Shown: positions 38,004 to 48,085, counted from the stretch's first letter. The stretch: DNA of 64,000 nt from Hahella sp. CCB-MM4 (GCF_002260525.1 NZ_MRYI01000014.1:62001-126000); one strand, 5' to 3'. Translations and numbers: made by a program. Notes: generated by a model not told the origin, from the letters alone.

Positions 38004-38874
38004 AGGGCTGATAGACGTTGATGCCCATCTCCGCAAAACTATCTCGCATGTCGTTCACATCGTATTGTGACAAACCCAGAAACTCCAGCACATCATTCTG
38101 TACTCTCAGCCATTCATAGTCCGTGTCCTGGTTCCCTATGACGTGAAAGCTGCCGCATATGTGCTCAGCCGTTTTCAGAATCGCCAGCAGGGTCTTTTTC
38201 TCTGGATTACGGCCATCCTTGTTTTCAAACACACTCTCTGCGGAATGATGTTCGGCGATTGATTCACAGATGTGGCGTGGAAGATTCCAGGACTTTGCTG
38301 TGTAGTAACCCACAACTGAGTGATTTGTATTGTAATGAAGGTTCTCAGTCTCTGTGATGCGCTTATCCGGCTGAGCATAAGCTTCTTCCAGTACGGCCAT
38401 GTAATCTCTGAATCGGGACAGCATCAGTGGAATGCCGCAGTTGTGAAACAGCCCAAGCATATATGCCTCGTCAGGAGAGTGATAACCCACTTTTTTGGCA
38501 ATATTGGCGGCAATGCTGGAAATGTCGTTAGCGGTATCCCAAAAACGGGTAAGCTCGACAATGGTTTCGTCCGTCATTTCTCCCTTGATGGATATGCCGT
38601 TGATGATGTTGACGACACTGGTAATGCCCAGCAAAGAAACGGCCTGGGCAATAGATGTGATCTTATTGGAAAGGCCGAACAATGGAGAATTGACGAATTT
38701 GAGTATGGTCCCTGACAGGCCGACATCTTGGCTGATTAGTGTGGCTATCTGTCCAATGTCTGGGTCGGGCATGATCTGTTCGATCTGAATATCCACCAGA
38801 ATTTGTGGTTGCGGTGGAATCTTTATGCCCTGAAGGATGTGCTTGATCTGCTCTTCGGTAAGTTCGGTCGCCAT
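38002..38874 (-). CDS. HDOD domain protein
   Basis: A 290-residue protein with an HDOD (metal-free HD-related) domain over about residues 15-215: IKIPPQPQILVDIQIEQIMPDP is in the expected place, followed by FVNSPLFGLSNKITSIAQAV. HDOD proteins relay signals in motility, chemotaxis and c-di-GMP circuits. It has no linked output domain; the C-terminal 70 residues are unassigned. It is monocistronic. Confidence 0.88.
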   Translation of the reverse strand: MATELTEEQIKHILQGIKIPPQPQILVDIQIEQIMPDPDIGQIATLISQDVGLSGTILKFVNSPLFGLSNKITSIAQAVSLLGITSVVNIINGISIKGEMTDETIVELTRFWDTANDISSIAANIAKKVGYHSPDEAYMLGLFHNCGIPLMLSRFRDYMAVLEEAYAQPDKRITETENLHYNTNHSVVGYYTAKSWNLPRHICESIAEHHSAESVFENKDGRNPEKKTLLAILKTAEHICGSFHVIGNQDTDYEWLRVQNDVLEFLGLSQYDVNDMRDSFAEMGINVYQP

Positions 38875-39022
38875 ACTGCACTACTTGCCAATTATCCTCT
38901 GAGATAGGTCGATATCACTGCAAGCCCCCGCTACTGAGGACGTTTCACTGCTATCAGCAAGGCCGCTGCGCTACAACCCGGTCTATCTTTGATTGTAGAC
39001 TATTTGACCGAGGCTGGTAGCG

Positions 39023-40174
39023 TCAGCTGGATATCTCCGAAAAGCGGATGATCAGTTTCTCTCTTAACGACAGGGCCAGGGCTTCACAACTTTGGATTTG
39101 CTCTTGTTGTTTGGTATCAGTAGGAGAGAGAGCTATCAGGCATTCCCTCAGTTCAGAGACCTCCTGTTCAACAGGCGCGGTGTTATTTTTCCACAGAGTC
39201 AGACTGCTGGTCAGACCGTCTACCCGGCCTTGCCAGAAGTGGGCGGAATCCTCTGCATACACCATGTGCTCTTGGTAATGCCAGCCAGGTTCTCCTTCCA
39301 GCGGCGTCAGTTCCGCGAGTATCAGTCTGTCAATGATGCGCATGACTTGTTCCAGCTGGGGGTGCTGCTCATTTCGCTTGGTTGGAGTGTCGCTGGGCAA
39401 AAAAGCATTCAGGGGGCTTTTCTGGTGCCACAAAGCTTTGAGTTGGGTCAGATAGCTGACCAGATCTGTGGATAACGTGTCGACCAGTTCAAGCCGTCTT
39501 TGCATAACCTGCATGGCGTCCTCGCTGGCAGTGGTGGCCGGCTGGGGGGCATCACTATTCAGGTCGGCAGACAGGCCTGATTTTGACCAAAGCATGAATT
39601 CCAAGGGGTGCATGCCATAAGTCAGAAATAATGGATCTGCAAACAGATGCTTCTCTTCCAGAAGAGCATGGCTGATCGGCAGGTCCAGTGCGTGAACGAG
39701 TCCACTGGCCGGGTATCCTTCTACAGTATCCAGATACCCCGGCAATAAGGGAGTTTGATCCAGAATAGAACGGTATTGAAATGATGAGTTATTCGGATGC
39801 TGCTTAAGGAGTTCTGCAGGACTATCCAAGACATACAGTGACCATAACGCCTGCAGTGATCGGTGGCTGGCCAGCCAGAGCTCACGGGATTTCTGCAGTG
39901 TCTCGAAGGAATGGTTTTTCCTGAGGTTCGTGGTGCTGGCGTGTAATGCCACGGCATCATTCAGTGCCTGCTGGTGCAACTGCTCGGAGAGAGTTGAGAC
40001 CCTGGAAAGCTTCTCCTGTTTTTCTGGAGAGGGTTCACTTGCCGGGACACCGGTGGACTCTACCTCCGGTTTCTGCCCAGAGGGCTTTGATGGCACCTGA
40101 GCATCTTTTCGGTCTGAGCAGGCCGTTGCCAGAACGGATAAAGAGAGTACAACAAGAAAAGCTCTCAGTGGCAT
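39023..40174 (-). CDS. Imelysin-like (M75) periplasmic lipoprotein
   Basis: A 383-residue lipoprotein (lipobox LATAC, Cys19) with a Pro/Ser-rich tether and an imelysin/IrpA-type helical domain. The motif GMHPLEFMLW matches the conserved GxHxxE signature of the family. Members are linked to iron uptake in many bacteria, with peptidase activity doubtful. No iron-transport gene or di-haem peroxidase-like partner is adjacent, which is unusual. It sits just downstream of the HAD gene on the same strand (13 bp), so they may be co-transcribed. Confidence 0.75.
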   Translation of the reverse strand: MPLRAFLVVLSLSVLATACSDRKDAQVPSKPSGQKPEVESTGVPASEPSPEKQEKLSRVSTLSEQLHQQALNDAVALHASTTNLRKNHSFETLQKSRELWLASHRSLQALWSLYVLDSPAELLKQHPNNSSFQYRSILDQTPLLPGYLDTVEGYPASGLVHALDLPISHALLEEKHLFADPLFLTYGMHPLEFMLWSKSGLSADLNSDAPQPATTASEDAMQVMQRRLELVDTLSTDLVSYLTQLKALWHQKSPLNAFLPSDTPTKRNEQHPQLEQVMRIIDRLILAELTPLEGEPGWHYQEHMVYAEDSAHFWQGRVDGLTSSLTLWKNNTAPVEQEVSELRECLIALSPTDTKQQEQIQSCEALALSLREKLIIRFSEISS

Positions 40175-40187
40175 AGGGGTCTCCGGC

Positions 40188-40841
40188 TTATCTCAAGCTC
40201 ATGGTCGGCCAGTTATTTCTTTCCGCATATTCAAGTAGCTGCCTGTCCCCATCTACAACGATGGGATTGCCAACTTTATCCAGCAAAGGAATGTCATTGT
40301 GGCTGTCGCTGTAAAAATAAGCGTCAGATAGGTCGAAAGGACGTTGCTGTAGCCACTGGCCCAACCGTGTAACTTTACCTTCCTGGTAGCTTGGAGTGCC
40401 TTCCACTTCGCCTGTATACGCACCGTCTCTCATTTCCAGCTCAGTGGCTATCAGGTCATCCACTCCCAATAGTTCGGCAATTGGTTCAGTCACAAACCGG
40501 TTGGTCGCCGTAATGATCAGGAGAAAGTCTCCCTGATCACGGTGCTTTTGCAATAGATTGGTAGCCTTTGGCAACATCATCGGGCTGATGGCATCGCGAA
40601 TAAACTGTTCTCTCCAGTCATGCAACTGCGGTAGGGGATGGCAGGTGAGTGGACGGGTTGCAAAGCGAATATAGGAAAATATATCCAACTCACCTCGCAG
40701 ATAATCTTCATAAAACTGGTCGTTGGTGGCTTTGTGTTCATCTTTGTCTACCACGCCAAGTTTGATCAGGAAATCACCCCAGGTATGGTCACTGTCACCA
40801 GCTATTAGAGTGTTATCAAGGTCAAAGATTGCTAAAGCCAA
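40188..40841 (-). CDS. HAD-IB family phosphatase (SerB-like)
   Basis: A 217-residue HAD hydrolase: DLDNTLIAGDS (motif I), TATNRF (motif II), Lys in YQEGKV (motif III) and YSDSHNDIPLL (motif IV). The helical cap between 20 and 90 places it in subfamily IB with phosphoserine and histidinol-phosphate phosphatases. The start is TTG with AAGGAG seven bases upstream. It is divergent from rppH, a neighbourhood conserved in Pseudomonas relatives. Substrate unknown. Confidence 0.9.
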   Translation of the reverse strand: MALAIFDLDNTLIAGDSDHTWGDFLIKLGVVDKDEHKATNDQFYEDYLRGELDIFSYIRFATRPLTCHPLPQLHDWREQFIRDAISPMMLPKATNLLQKHRDQGDFLLIITATNRFVTEPIAELLGVDDLIATELEMRDGAYTGEVEGTPSYQEGKVTRLGQWLQQRPFDLSDAYFYSDSHNDIPLLDKVGNPIVVDGDRQLLEYAERNNWPTMSLR

Positions 40842-41002
40842 AGCCAGACTCCTTCAGAAAAAGCTGAATTGTACATGATGAGTGGCTGACGGACCTATTT
40901 TTCGTTCTCAATTCAGGCCTTAAATATCAACGGAATCCAAGAGGGTTTGAATAAAGTCAGCAAGTTATGGAACAATGCTTTGACTGTAGAAGGAAAAGAA
41001 GT

Positions 41003-41494
41003 GTGATCGATTCTGAAGGTTATCGGCCCAATGTCGGCATAATTTTATGTAATGAGCGCAATCAAGTGTTCTGGGCTCGACGGATTGGGCAGGATTCCTG
41101 GCAGTTTCCCCAGGGGGGGATCAAGCGGGATGAATCGCCGGAGGATGCTCTATATCGTGAGTTGAAAGAAGAAGTTGGTCTGCCTCCGGAATCAGTCAGA
41201 ATTGTCGCTGGAACCCGGGGCTGGTTGCGCTACCGGCTGCCTAAGAAAATGATTCGACACGATTCGCATCCAATATGTGTAGGCCAGAAACAGAAATGGT
41301 TCATGCTCAAGCTTCTGGCAGAAGACAGTGCTATTTGTATGGATGATTGTGACCAGCCTGAATTTGATGGCTGGCGCTGGGTAAGCTACTGGTATCCGCT
41401 GGGGCAGGTTGTGTCTTTTAAGCGGGAAGTCTACCGGCGTGCCATGAAAGAGTTTGCTCCTGTGCTATTTAAGAGAAGTCCGGGGCTGGATTGA
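41003..41494 (+). CDS. rppH: RNA pyrophosphohydrolase
   Basis: A 163-residue Nudix enzyme that removes pyrophosphate from mRNA 5' ends and so triggers RNase E decay. It has [14 protein letters not shown], then [20 protein letters not shown] and the Nudix box through [16 protein letters not shown] 41003 behind AAGGAAAAGAA gives the standard N-terminus; a frame from 40967 would add 12 atypical residues. It precedes ptsP by a 329-bp structured leader. Confidence 0.95.
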   Translation: MIDSEGYRPNVGIILCNERNQVFWARRIGQDSWQFPQGGIKRDESPEDALYRELKEEVGLPPESVRIVAGTRGWLRYRLPKKMIRHDSHPICVGQKQKWFMLKLLAEDSAICMDDCDQPEFDGWRWVSYWYPLGQVVSFKREVYRRAMKEFAPVLFKRSPGLD

Positions 41495-41617
41495 ACCATG
41501 CGTTCCAAGAGCTGCTATTCTTTAGTAGCTGTCATGTTTTGCGTGGGTTACCCTGTCCACGGTAGGGTGGTTAAAAAATGATGGAAATTAGACATTTATC
41601 CGTCAATATATAACTAC

Positions 41618-41707
41618 CAGACGAATACATTCGCAGGTGCCGGTAGCCCTGCGGAATATAACCAGACGAATATATCCGCAGATGCTGATAGTCTTGCGGA
41701 ACATAAC
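41618..41707 (+). repeat. Two 45-bp tandem units in the ptsP leader
   Basis: Units at 41618-41662 and 41663-41707 differ at eight positions, all transitions. Each contains T-Y-CGCA, 14 bases, then TGCGGA: a 6-bp hairpin; unit 2 pairs perfectly and unit 1 keeps it with a G-U pair. They lie in the gap 41495-41823. Also there: AGCTGCTA/TAGTAGCT (41510-41530), a stem after the rppH stop, and ATGGCCGG (41712-41719) with CCGGCCAT (41760-41767). The frame 41579-41830 has no stop between its ends but no usable start codon, so I do not call a gene. Confidence 0.85.
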
Positions 41708-41823
41708 AATAATGGCCGGGCTTATCCGGAAAACAACATCCTTGTGGTGAATGGATTTGCCGGCCATAACTCCGCCAATGTGGTTGTCTCAGGACGACTG
41801 ATATACAGATATACAGGTAGGCC

Positions 41824-44103
41824 ATGCTGAGTGTACTGCGAAGTATTGTACAAGAGGTCAATGCCGCTCCCGACCTTGGGGTAGCGTTAGAGCTTATTGT
41901 CGAGCGTGTACATGAGGCGATGAACACCGAAGTATGTTCAATTTATCTGCTTGATCCTGAATCCAATCGTTACATCCTGATGGCCACCAAAGGCCTGAAT
42001 CCCGGAGCTATAGGTAAAGTAAAGCTCGGCCATTCTGAAGGTCTTGTCGGACTTGTGGGGGTTCGTGAGGAGCCTCTGAACCTGCACAATGCGCCTGCTC
42101 ACCCCCGCTATCGGTATTTCCCTGAAACCGGAGAGGAAAAATACAAATCTTTCCTTGGTGTGCCGATTATCCACCACAGAAAAGTACTCGGTGTCCTGGT
42201 GGTTCAGCAGCGGGCCAGTCGGCTGTTCGATGAGGGGGAAGAGGCTTTTCTCGTCACTATCTCCGCCCAGTTGGCGGCAATCATCGCTCATGGCGAGGCA
42301 ACAGATATCATATCGGGCCTGGATTTTACCGGGCAGAAAGCCAAGGACATCTGTTTTAAAGGCGTGGCAGGATCTGCGGGGGTCGCGATAGGCTCCTGCG
42401 TTGTCTTTTATCCTCATGCTGACCTTAATTCCGTACCTGACAAAGAATGTACAGATATTGATGAAGAGATCGCTTTCTTCGAATCCGCTGTTGAATCTGT
42501 CAGGCAGGACATTAGAGACGTGGGTGCCAGACTGGCCAGTCAGCTGCGGCCGGAAGAGCAGGCTTTGTTTGATGTTTATCTGGGGATGTTGGACGACACC
42601 GCACTCAGTGGTGAGGTGAAGAACATCATTCACAAGGGGCTTTGGGCGCAGGGAGCCTTAAGAGAGGTTGTACAGGAGTATGTACGCCACTTTGAAAGTA
42701 TCAATGATCCGTATCTTCGTGAGCGGGCTGTAGACATCAAGGATCTTGGTCAGCGAGTGCTTGCATATCTGCAAAAGCCTGATTGTGGAGAGCAAAAGGA
42801 ATTTCCGCCTGAAACGATTCTGGTAAGTGAAGAGTTGACCCCCTCAATGTTGGGAGAGGTGCCTAAAGAAAATCTAAAGGCACTGGTTTCCGTTTTGGGT
42901 TCAGGAAACTCTCATGTGGCGATTCTTGCCAGAGCGATGGGGCTTCCCTGTGTCATGGGCGTGGTGGACATGCCTATCGGCAAACTGGATGGCCGTCAGG
43001 TGATAGTCGACGGTTATAAAGGCGAGGTTTACAGTCATCTATCTCCGGAATTGCTGAGTTCCTACTCCGTATTGGTGGAGGAAGAAGAGCAGATTTCCAA
43101 GGGCTTTGATGAGCTCAGGGATCTACCCTGTGTTACAACCGATGGCCACCATATTTCCATGTGGGTCAATACCGGTTTGATGACGGATGTCATGCGCTCC
43201 CTGAATCATGGAGCGGAAGGTGTCGGTTTATACCGGACAGAAGTTCCTTTCATGATCAATGACCGCTTTCCCAGTGAGATGGAGCAGCGGGACTGCTACA
43301 GGGAGCAGCTGGAAGCATTTGCCCCTTCTATGGTCACCATGAGAACGCTGGACATTGGTGGTGATAAGTCACTGACGTATTTCCCCATCAAGGAAGAGAA
43401 TCCATTTCTTGGATGGCGCGGGATTCGGGTAACGCTGGACCACCCGGAAATTTTTCTGGTTCAGGTACGGGCCATGCTCAAGGCCAGTGAGGGTCTGGAT
43501 AACCTCCGGATCATGCTGCCTATGATCTCCAATATCTCGGAGGTTGAGGAAGCGCTTCATCTGATATACCGGGTTTACCACGAAGTTCGGGAAGAAGGGG
43601 TGGACGTCAAGATGCCTCCGGTAGGGGTCATGATCGAAGTGCCCAGTGCCGTCTTTCAGGTCAAGGAGATCTCTGAGCGGGTTGACTTTGTCAGTGTGGG
43701 AAGTAACGACTTAACCCAATATATGCTGGCAGTAGACCGTAACAATCCCCGTGTGGCGAGCCTCTATCATTCATTTCATCCCGCGGTGCTGCAGGCTCTG
43801 TATAAAATTGTTTGTGATGCCCATGCCGCCGGCAAGCAGGCGAGTATCTGTGGTGAGTTGGCGGGCGACCCTGGTGGTGCCATTCTGTTGACGGCGATGG
43901 GATACGATGTCCTGTCAATGAATGCGGTCAATCTGCCAAAGGTTAAGCAGGTGTTACGTTCCGTTTCCCTGAGATGGGCTGAAGACGTGCTCAGACGCCT
44001 GCTGAACATGGATAGTCCGCAAGTGGTTAAGAGCTCCCTTGAGCTGGCGCTCAAAGAAATAGGGTTTGAGCATTTTGGCCGGCCTTTCCGGCATACAGCT
44101 TGA
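41824..44103 (+). CDS. ptsP: Phosphoenolpyruvate-protein phosphotransferase PtsP (EI-Ntr)
   Basis: A 759-residue enzyme of the nitrogen PTS. The N-terminal GAF domain (about 17-160) binds glutamine/2-oxoglutarate in relatives. The phospho-histidine domain has GSGNSHVAILARAMGLPCVM with His364, and the PEP-binding barrel includes GVGLYRTEVPFM and ASICGELAGDP. It phosphorylates NPr (PtsO), which is not in this window. It follows rppH; the intervening leader is unusually structured. Confidence 0.96.
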   Translation: MLSVLRSIVQEVNAAPDLGVALELIVERVHEAMNTEVCSIYLLDPESNRYILMATKGLNPGAIGKVKLGHSEGLVGLVGVREEPLNLHNAPAHPRYRYFPETGEEKYKSFLGVPIIHHRKVLGVLVVQQRASRLFDEGEEAFLVTISAQLAAIIAHGEATDIISGLDFTGQKAKDICFKGVAGSAGVAIGSCVVFYPHADLNSVPDKECTDIDEEIAFFESAVESVRQDIRDVGARLASQLRPEEQALFDVYLGMLDDTALSGEVKNIIHKGLWAQGALREVVQEYVRHFESINDPYLRERAVDIKDLGQRVLAYLQKPDCGEQKEFPPETILVSEELTPSMLGEVPKENLKALVSVLGSGNSHVAILARAMGLPCVMGVVDMPIGKLDGRQVIVDGYKGEVYSHLSPELLSSYSVLVEEEEQISKGFDELRDLPCVTTDGHHISMWVNTGLMTDVMRSLNHGAEGVGLYRTEVPFMINDRFPSEMEQRDCYREQLEAFAPSMVTMRTLDIGGDKSLTYFPIKEENPFLGWRGIRVTLDHPEIFLVQVRAMLKASEGLDNLRIMLPMISNISEVEEALHLIYRVYHEVREEGVDVKMPPVGVMIEVPSAVFQVKEISERVDFVSVGSNDLTQYMLAVDRNNPRVASLYHSFHPAVLQALYKIVCDAHAAGKQASICGELAGDPGGAILLTAMGYDVLSMNAVNLPKVKQVLRSVSLRWAEDVLRRLLNMDSPQVVKSSLELALKEIGFEHFGRPFRHTA

Positions 44104-44353
44104 TCATGGCAACCAAGCCTGAATAGGTAGGTTCTCCAGTTTTAATTCCTTTCTTTAGTATGATTATTCTAATCAGCTCTGATAGCTTTTGTGACGAGTG
44201 TCGAGAGATTTGACCAATTTGTGGCAGGATTCGCCAAGTATTTCTCGTGTAGACATTATACTTTAAGCAGTTTAGTCAACGCGTATCAGTGGCTAAACAT
44301 TACATAGTCACAGTCTCTATCAGACTTTGTCAGTAGCTTAAACGGAACCTTTT

Positions 44354-45610
44354 ATGGCGGAAAACCGCAAAGATAATAAGACTTCACCGAAGGTTGGCCT
44401 GGTGCTTGGCGGCGGCGGGGCGCTCGGTGGAATATATGAAATCGGGGCGTTACGTGCGCTGGATGAAGCGCTGGAAGGTATCGATTTCAATGATCTGTAT
44501 GTCTATGTCGGCGTAAGTGCAGGAGCCTTTGTGGCTGCCAATCTGGCCAATCAGATGACGACGGCCCAAATGTGCCGGATATTCGTGAAGAATGAAGCGG
44601 ATGTGCACCCGTTTCACCCTGAGGTGTTTTACCGGCCGGCAGTCAGGGAATATTTAAAGCGGGCGGTATCTGTCCCGGGTTTGTTGCTGGAAGCGTGCGC
44701 AAAATTTGTGGAGAACCCCAGGGATCAGAGCTTTGTTGAGGCGATGACCATTCTGGCGCAGGCAGTTCCCTCCGGTTTGTTTGATAATGAAGGTCTGCAT
44801 GAATATCTGGAACGTTCATTCAGCCTACTCGGCAGAACAAATGATTTCCGCAAGCTCAGCCGTCGTCTGTATTTGATTGCCGCCGATGTGGAAAGTAGTG
44901 AGACGGTAAGGTTTGGAGCGCCGGGATTCGACCACGTGCCTATTTCCAAAGCGGTACAGGCCAGTGTTGCCGCCCCGGCAGTGTATACGCCGGTGGAAAT
45001 TGATGGGCGTTACTATGCTGACGGTACGTTGAGGAAAGGGATTCACGCTTCGGTGGCGCTGGAAGATGGTGCTGACTTGATTCTGGCAATTAACCCGGTC
45101 GTGCCGATTGATGTGCAAGCTGCCGTGGAGGCGGGAACGATGGAGCCGGGAGCTCTGTTGAACCGGGGGATGCCCAATATTGTGGCGCAGACGTACCGCA
45201 CCATGGTGTATTCGAGAATGCGTGCCGGCATGGCAATGTACGATAAGGAATACCCCGAGGCTGTGATCAGTCTGTTCGAGCCCACTCGGGATGATGCCAA
45301 GCTATTCTTTTCCAATGTGTTTAGCTTTCAGTCGCGAAGAATTGTGTGTGAGCACGCATATCAAATGACCCGGCAGGATTTGCTGAATCGCTATGAAGAA
45401 CTGACCGAGCAATTAGCGCCGTTCAATATCTCTGTGCGCAAGGATATTCTTGAAGACGAACAGAGAACGATCAGTACCAGTTTATATGGAGAGATGCTGC
45501 CGCTGTATGTTGCCAATGAACGTCGGCGCAGTGGTGGTTATCTGAATCGACTTGGTGCAGGTATGGAGGGTGTTGCAGATTTTCTGCATAGCGCCAGGAA
45601 GATTATTTAA
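44354..45610 (+). CDS. Patatin-like phospholipase
   Basis: A 418-residue serine lipase-like protein. The oxyanion loop LVLGGGGALGG (18-26) lies before the nucleophile elbow GVSAG (Ser55), and the dyad Asp223 is in YYADGT. There is no signal peptide or transmembrane span, so it is probably cytoplasmic or membrane-associated. The middle (70-140) is a helical insertion; the C-terminus after 300 is unassigned. The 250-bp gap before it shows no clear promoter. A strong terminator follows. Confidence 0.87.
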   Translation: MAENRKDNKTSPKVGLVLGGGGALGGIYEIGALRALDEALEGIDFNDLYVYVGVSAGAFVAANLANQMTTAQMCRIFVKNEADVHPFHPEVFYRPAVREYLKRAVSVPGLLLEACAKFVENPRDQSFVEAMTILAQAVPSGLFDNEGLHEYLERSFSLLGRTNDFRKLSRRLYLIAADVESSETVRFGAPGFDHVPISKAVQASVAAPAVYTPVEIDGRYYADGTLRKGIHASVALEDGADLILAINPVVPIDVQAAVEAGTMEPGALLNRGMPNIVAQTYRTMVYSRMRAGMAMYDKEYPEAVISLFEPTRDDAKLFFSNVFSFQSRRIVCEHAYQMTRQDLLNRYEELTEQLAPFNISVRKDILEDEQRTISTSLYGEMLPLYVANERRRSGGYLNRLGAGMEGVADFLHSARKII

Positions 45611-45667
45611 TTCTCATCAAGGCTTTAACAGGAGAGGGTGATGAGAATAGTGAAGGTTCAGTTTTGG

Positions 45668-45720
45668 CCCTTCGTCCGATTCCCCCTCCTATCAAACCCC
45701 ATTTGGACGAAGGGTTTTTT
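45668..45720 (+). terminator. Rho-independent terminator after the patatin gene
   Basis: CCCTTCGTCC (45668-45677) and GGACGAAGGG (45705-45714) are perfect 10-bp arms around a 27-base loop, followed by TTTTTT (45715-45720). Confidence 0.85.
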
Positions 45721-45740
45721 ATTGCTTGGGTTCGCGGGTA

Positions 45741-46094
45741 TCAGTCGCGGCTCCCATTGATGGAAGCAAGCTTGTTGAGGTAGGTTTGCCAGTAACGGTC
45801 TTTGTGCTGACAGAGATCAAGTAGGTATTCCCAGGAGTAAAGTCCGCTGTCATGGCCGTCACTGAAGGTGATTTTCAGTGCATAGTTCCCGACTGCTTCC
45901 ACGTTTTCGATGCCGACCAGTCTTTTGCCCGTCGGCAACTGACCTCCCTGTCCTCCATGTCCGCGGACTTCCGCGCTTGGTGAATTGACCCTGAGATACT
46001 CTGCATCAAGCGTCTCATGCAGCCCTGAAGCATAGGTTAGCTCCAGTGTTCGGGACTTTTGATGCAATTGAATCTGCGTTGGGATGCAACTCAT
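45741..46094 (-). CDS. DUF971 (GBBH-like N-terminal domain) protein
   Basis: A 117-residue single-domain protein of DUF971, also seen as the N-terminal domain of gamma-butyrobetaine hydroxylase. It shows LRVNSPSAEVRGHG, VGIENVEAVGNYALKITFSDG and the closing YSWEYLLDLC. Members are connected with iron-sulfur or iron homeostasis in some bacteria; the role is unproven. It follows hslU by 33 bp, a conserved adjacency. Confidence 0.9.
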   Translation of the reverse strand: MSCIPTQIQLHQKSRTLELTYASGLHETLDAEYLRVNSPSAEVRGHGGQGGQLPTGKRLVGIENVEAVGNYALKITFSDGHDSGLYSWEYLLDLCQHKDRYWQTYLNKLASINGSRD

Positions 46095-46127
46095 ATTGGT
46101 GGTTTACTCCTGAGTGCTTGATTATGT

Positions 46128-47459
46128 CTACAGAATATAGCGGCTTAAGTCTTCGTCTTCGGAAAGCTCGCCAAGAGTCTTATCCACATACTCCGGCGTG
46201 ATCTCAAAGTGCTCGCGAATCTGATCTCCCGCACTATAAGAGACTTCCTCCAAGAGTTTTTCCATGACGGTATGTAGACGTCTGGCACCGATATTTTCGG
46301 TCTTTTCATTCACTTTCCAGGCAATCTCGGCAATACGGGTGATCGCTCCCGGAGCAAACGAAATATTGACTGATTCAGTCGCCATCAATGCAGTGTACTG
46401 TTCAGTCAGGGATGCATTAGGCTCTGTCAGAATTCGTTCGAAGTCTTCGGGGGTCAGTGCGTCAAGCTCAACCCGAATTGGCAGGCGTCCCTGGAGCTCC
46501 GGTATCAGGTCTGAAGGCTTGGATAAATGAAATGCGCCGGAAGCAATAAACAGGATATGGTCGGTGCGGATCATGCCGAACTTGGTGCTGACGGTACAGC
46601 CTTCGATCAATGGCAGAAGATCTCTTTGCACGCCTTCCCGGGAGACATCCGCAGATCCTGTTTCAGAGCGCTTTGCCACTTTGTCGATTTCGTCTATGAA
46701 GACAATGCCGTTCTGTTCAACTAATGAGAGGGCGCGTTGCTTGAGCTCCTCTTCATTGATCAGTTTTGCGGCTTCTTCATCTTTTACCTTTTTCATGGCG
46801 TCGGCTACTTTCATGCGTTTGGTACGCTTGCGGTCGCCAGAAATGTTGGAAAACATGTTTTGCAGCTGGCTGGTCATTTCCTCCATTCCGGGAGGTGCCA
46901 TGATTTCAACGCCAACAGGGGTGGCCTTGATTTCGATGTCGATTTCCTTATCGTCGAGTACACCCTCGCGCAGCTTTTTACGGAAAACCTGACGAGCAGT
47001 GGATTCCTGATCTGCTGGTGTGTCCTCTGAGCCGAATGAGCGGGCCGGAGGGAGCAGTACATCTAGGATTCTGTCTTCCGCGGCATCAAGTGCCTTGTTT
47101 TCCACTTTGGCGATTTCTTTTTCGCGAAGCATTTTAATCGCCATATCCGCCAGGTCCCGGATAATGGATTCTACGTCGCGTCCCACATAGCCCACTTCTG
47201 TGAACTTGGTGGCCTCAACCTTGATGAAGGGGGCGTCTGCCAATTTTGCGAGGCGTCGTGCAATCTCAGTTTTACCGACACCTGTAGGGCCGATCATTAG
47301 AATATTCTTCGGAGTAACTTCTTCCCGCAGTCCTTCGTCAATCTGCATTCTTCGCCAGCGGTTTCTGAGTGCGATGGCGACGGCACGCTTTGCCGAGTTT
47401 TGACCAATGATGTGTCGATCGAGTTCTTGAACTATTTCGCGAGGTGTCATGCCTGACAT
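46128..47459 (-). CDS. hslU: HslU ATPase, unfoldase of the HslUV protease
   Basis: A 443-residue AAA+ ATPase that unfolds proteins into HslV. Walker A is GPTGVGKT (57-64), Walker B is IVFIDEIDK, and the I-domain lies between about 110 and 240. The C-terminal tail [10 protein letters not shown] is the HslV-docking peptide. It is 29 bp downstream of hslV. Confidence 0.97.
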   Translation of the reverse strand: MSGMTPREIVQELDRHIIGQNSAKRAVAIALRNRWRRMQIDEGLREEVTPKNILMIGPTGVGKTEIARRLAKLADAPFIKVEATKFTEVGYVGRDVESIIRDLADMAIKMLREKEIAKVENKALDAAEDRILDVLLPPARSFGSEDTPADQESTARQVFRKKLREGVLDDKEIDIEIKATPVGVEIMAPPGMEEMTSQLQNMFSNISGDRKRTKRMKVADAMKKVKDEEAAKLINEEELKQRALSLVEQNGIVFIDEIDKVAKRSETGSADVSREGVQRDLLPLIEGCTVSTKFGMIRTDHILFIASGAFHLSKPSDLIPELQGRLPIRVELDALTPEDFERILTEPNASLTEQYTALMATESVNISFAPGAITRIAEIAWKVNEKTENIGARRLHTVMEKLLEEVSYSAGDQIREHFEITPEYVDKTLGELSEDEDLSRYIL

Positions 47460-47488
47460 TATCTAGGACCTTCTAAAATTCGTTGGTA

Positions 47489-48019
47489 TTACTGAGTGCC
47501 GCCGATTTCTTCAAGTGTGCGATGCTGGTTGGTGTAAACGCAAATATCCCCAGCAATCTCCAGGCTTTTTTCAACAATTTCGCGGGCATCCAGGTCAGTG
47601 TTCTCTAGTAGCGCCCGGGCTGCCGCCTGGGCATAAGGGCCGCCGGAACCGATCGCAATAAGGCTTTGTTCCGGTTCTATTACGTCGCCGTTACCGGTAA
47701 TGATCAGTGAGGCTTTCTCGTCTGCTACGGCCAGCAAGGCTTCGAGTCTCCGGAGAGCTCTGTCAGTTCGCCAGTCTTTGGCCAGTTCTACGGCCGCTCG
47801 AACGAGATTTCCCTGGTGTTTTTCCAGCTGGGCCTCAAAGCGTTCGAATAACGTAAATGCGTCTGCGGTGCCGCCGGCAAAACCCGCGATGACTTTGTCA
47901 TGATACAGACGTCTGACTTTACGTGCGTTGCCTTTCATGACTGTATTGCCAAGGGATACCTGGCCGTCGCCTCCCATGGCGACGTGGCCGTCTCTACGAA
48001 CGGATACGATGGTTGTCAT
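47489..48019 (-). CDS. hslV: HslV peptidase, ATP-dependent protease proteolytic subunit
   Basis: A 176-residue proteasome-beta-like peptidase. The N-terminus is [20 protein letters not shown]; removal of Met exposes the catalytic Thr. The subunit forms a dodecamer that docks on HslU. It is preceded by a sigma-32-like promoter (48086-48113), separate from the upstream SPOR gene. Confidence 0.97.
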   Translation of the reverse strand: MTTIVSVRRDGHVAMGGDGQVSLGNTVMKGNARKVRRLYHDKVIAGFAGGTADAFTLFERFEAQLEKHQGNLVRAAVELAKDWRTDRALRRLEALLAVADEKASLIITGNGDVIEPEQSLIAIGSGGPYAQAAARALLENTDLDAREIVEKSLEIAGDICVYTNQHRTLEEIGGTQ

Positions 48020-48085
48020 TCCTTACTCCAGGTAAAGTGAATGAGATAAAAAGCAGAAGGCGGAACCCTCGCAACAGAGAAGACA

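Noticed and set aside
41571-41927. 118-codon minus-strand frame containing a 15-residue repeat
   Set aside because: The repeat follows from the 45-bp DNA units; the frame overlaps the ptsP start and shows no ribosome site.
41938-42633. 231-codon open frame on the minus strand
   Set aside because: Antisense to the GAF and linker part of ptsP; no homology recognised.
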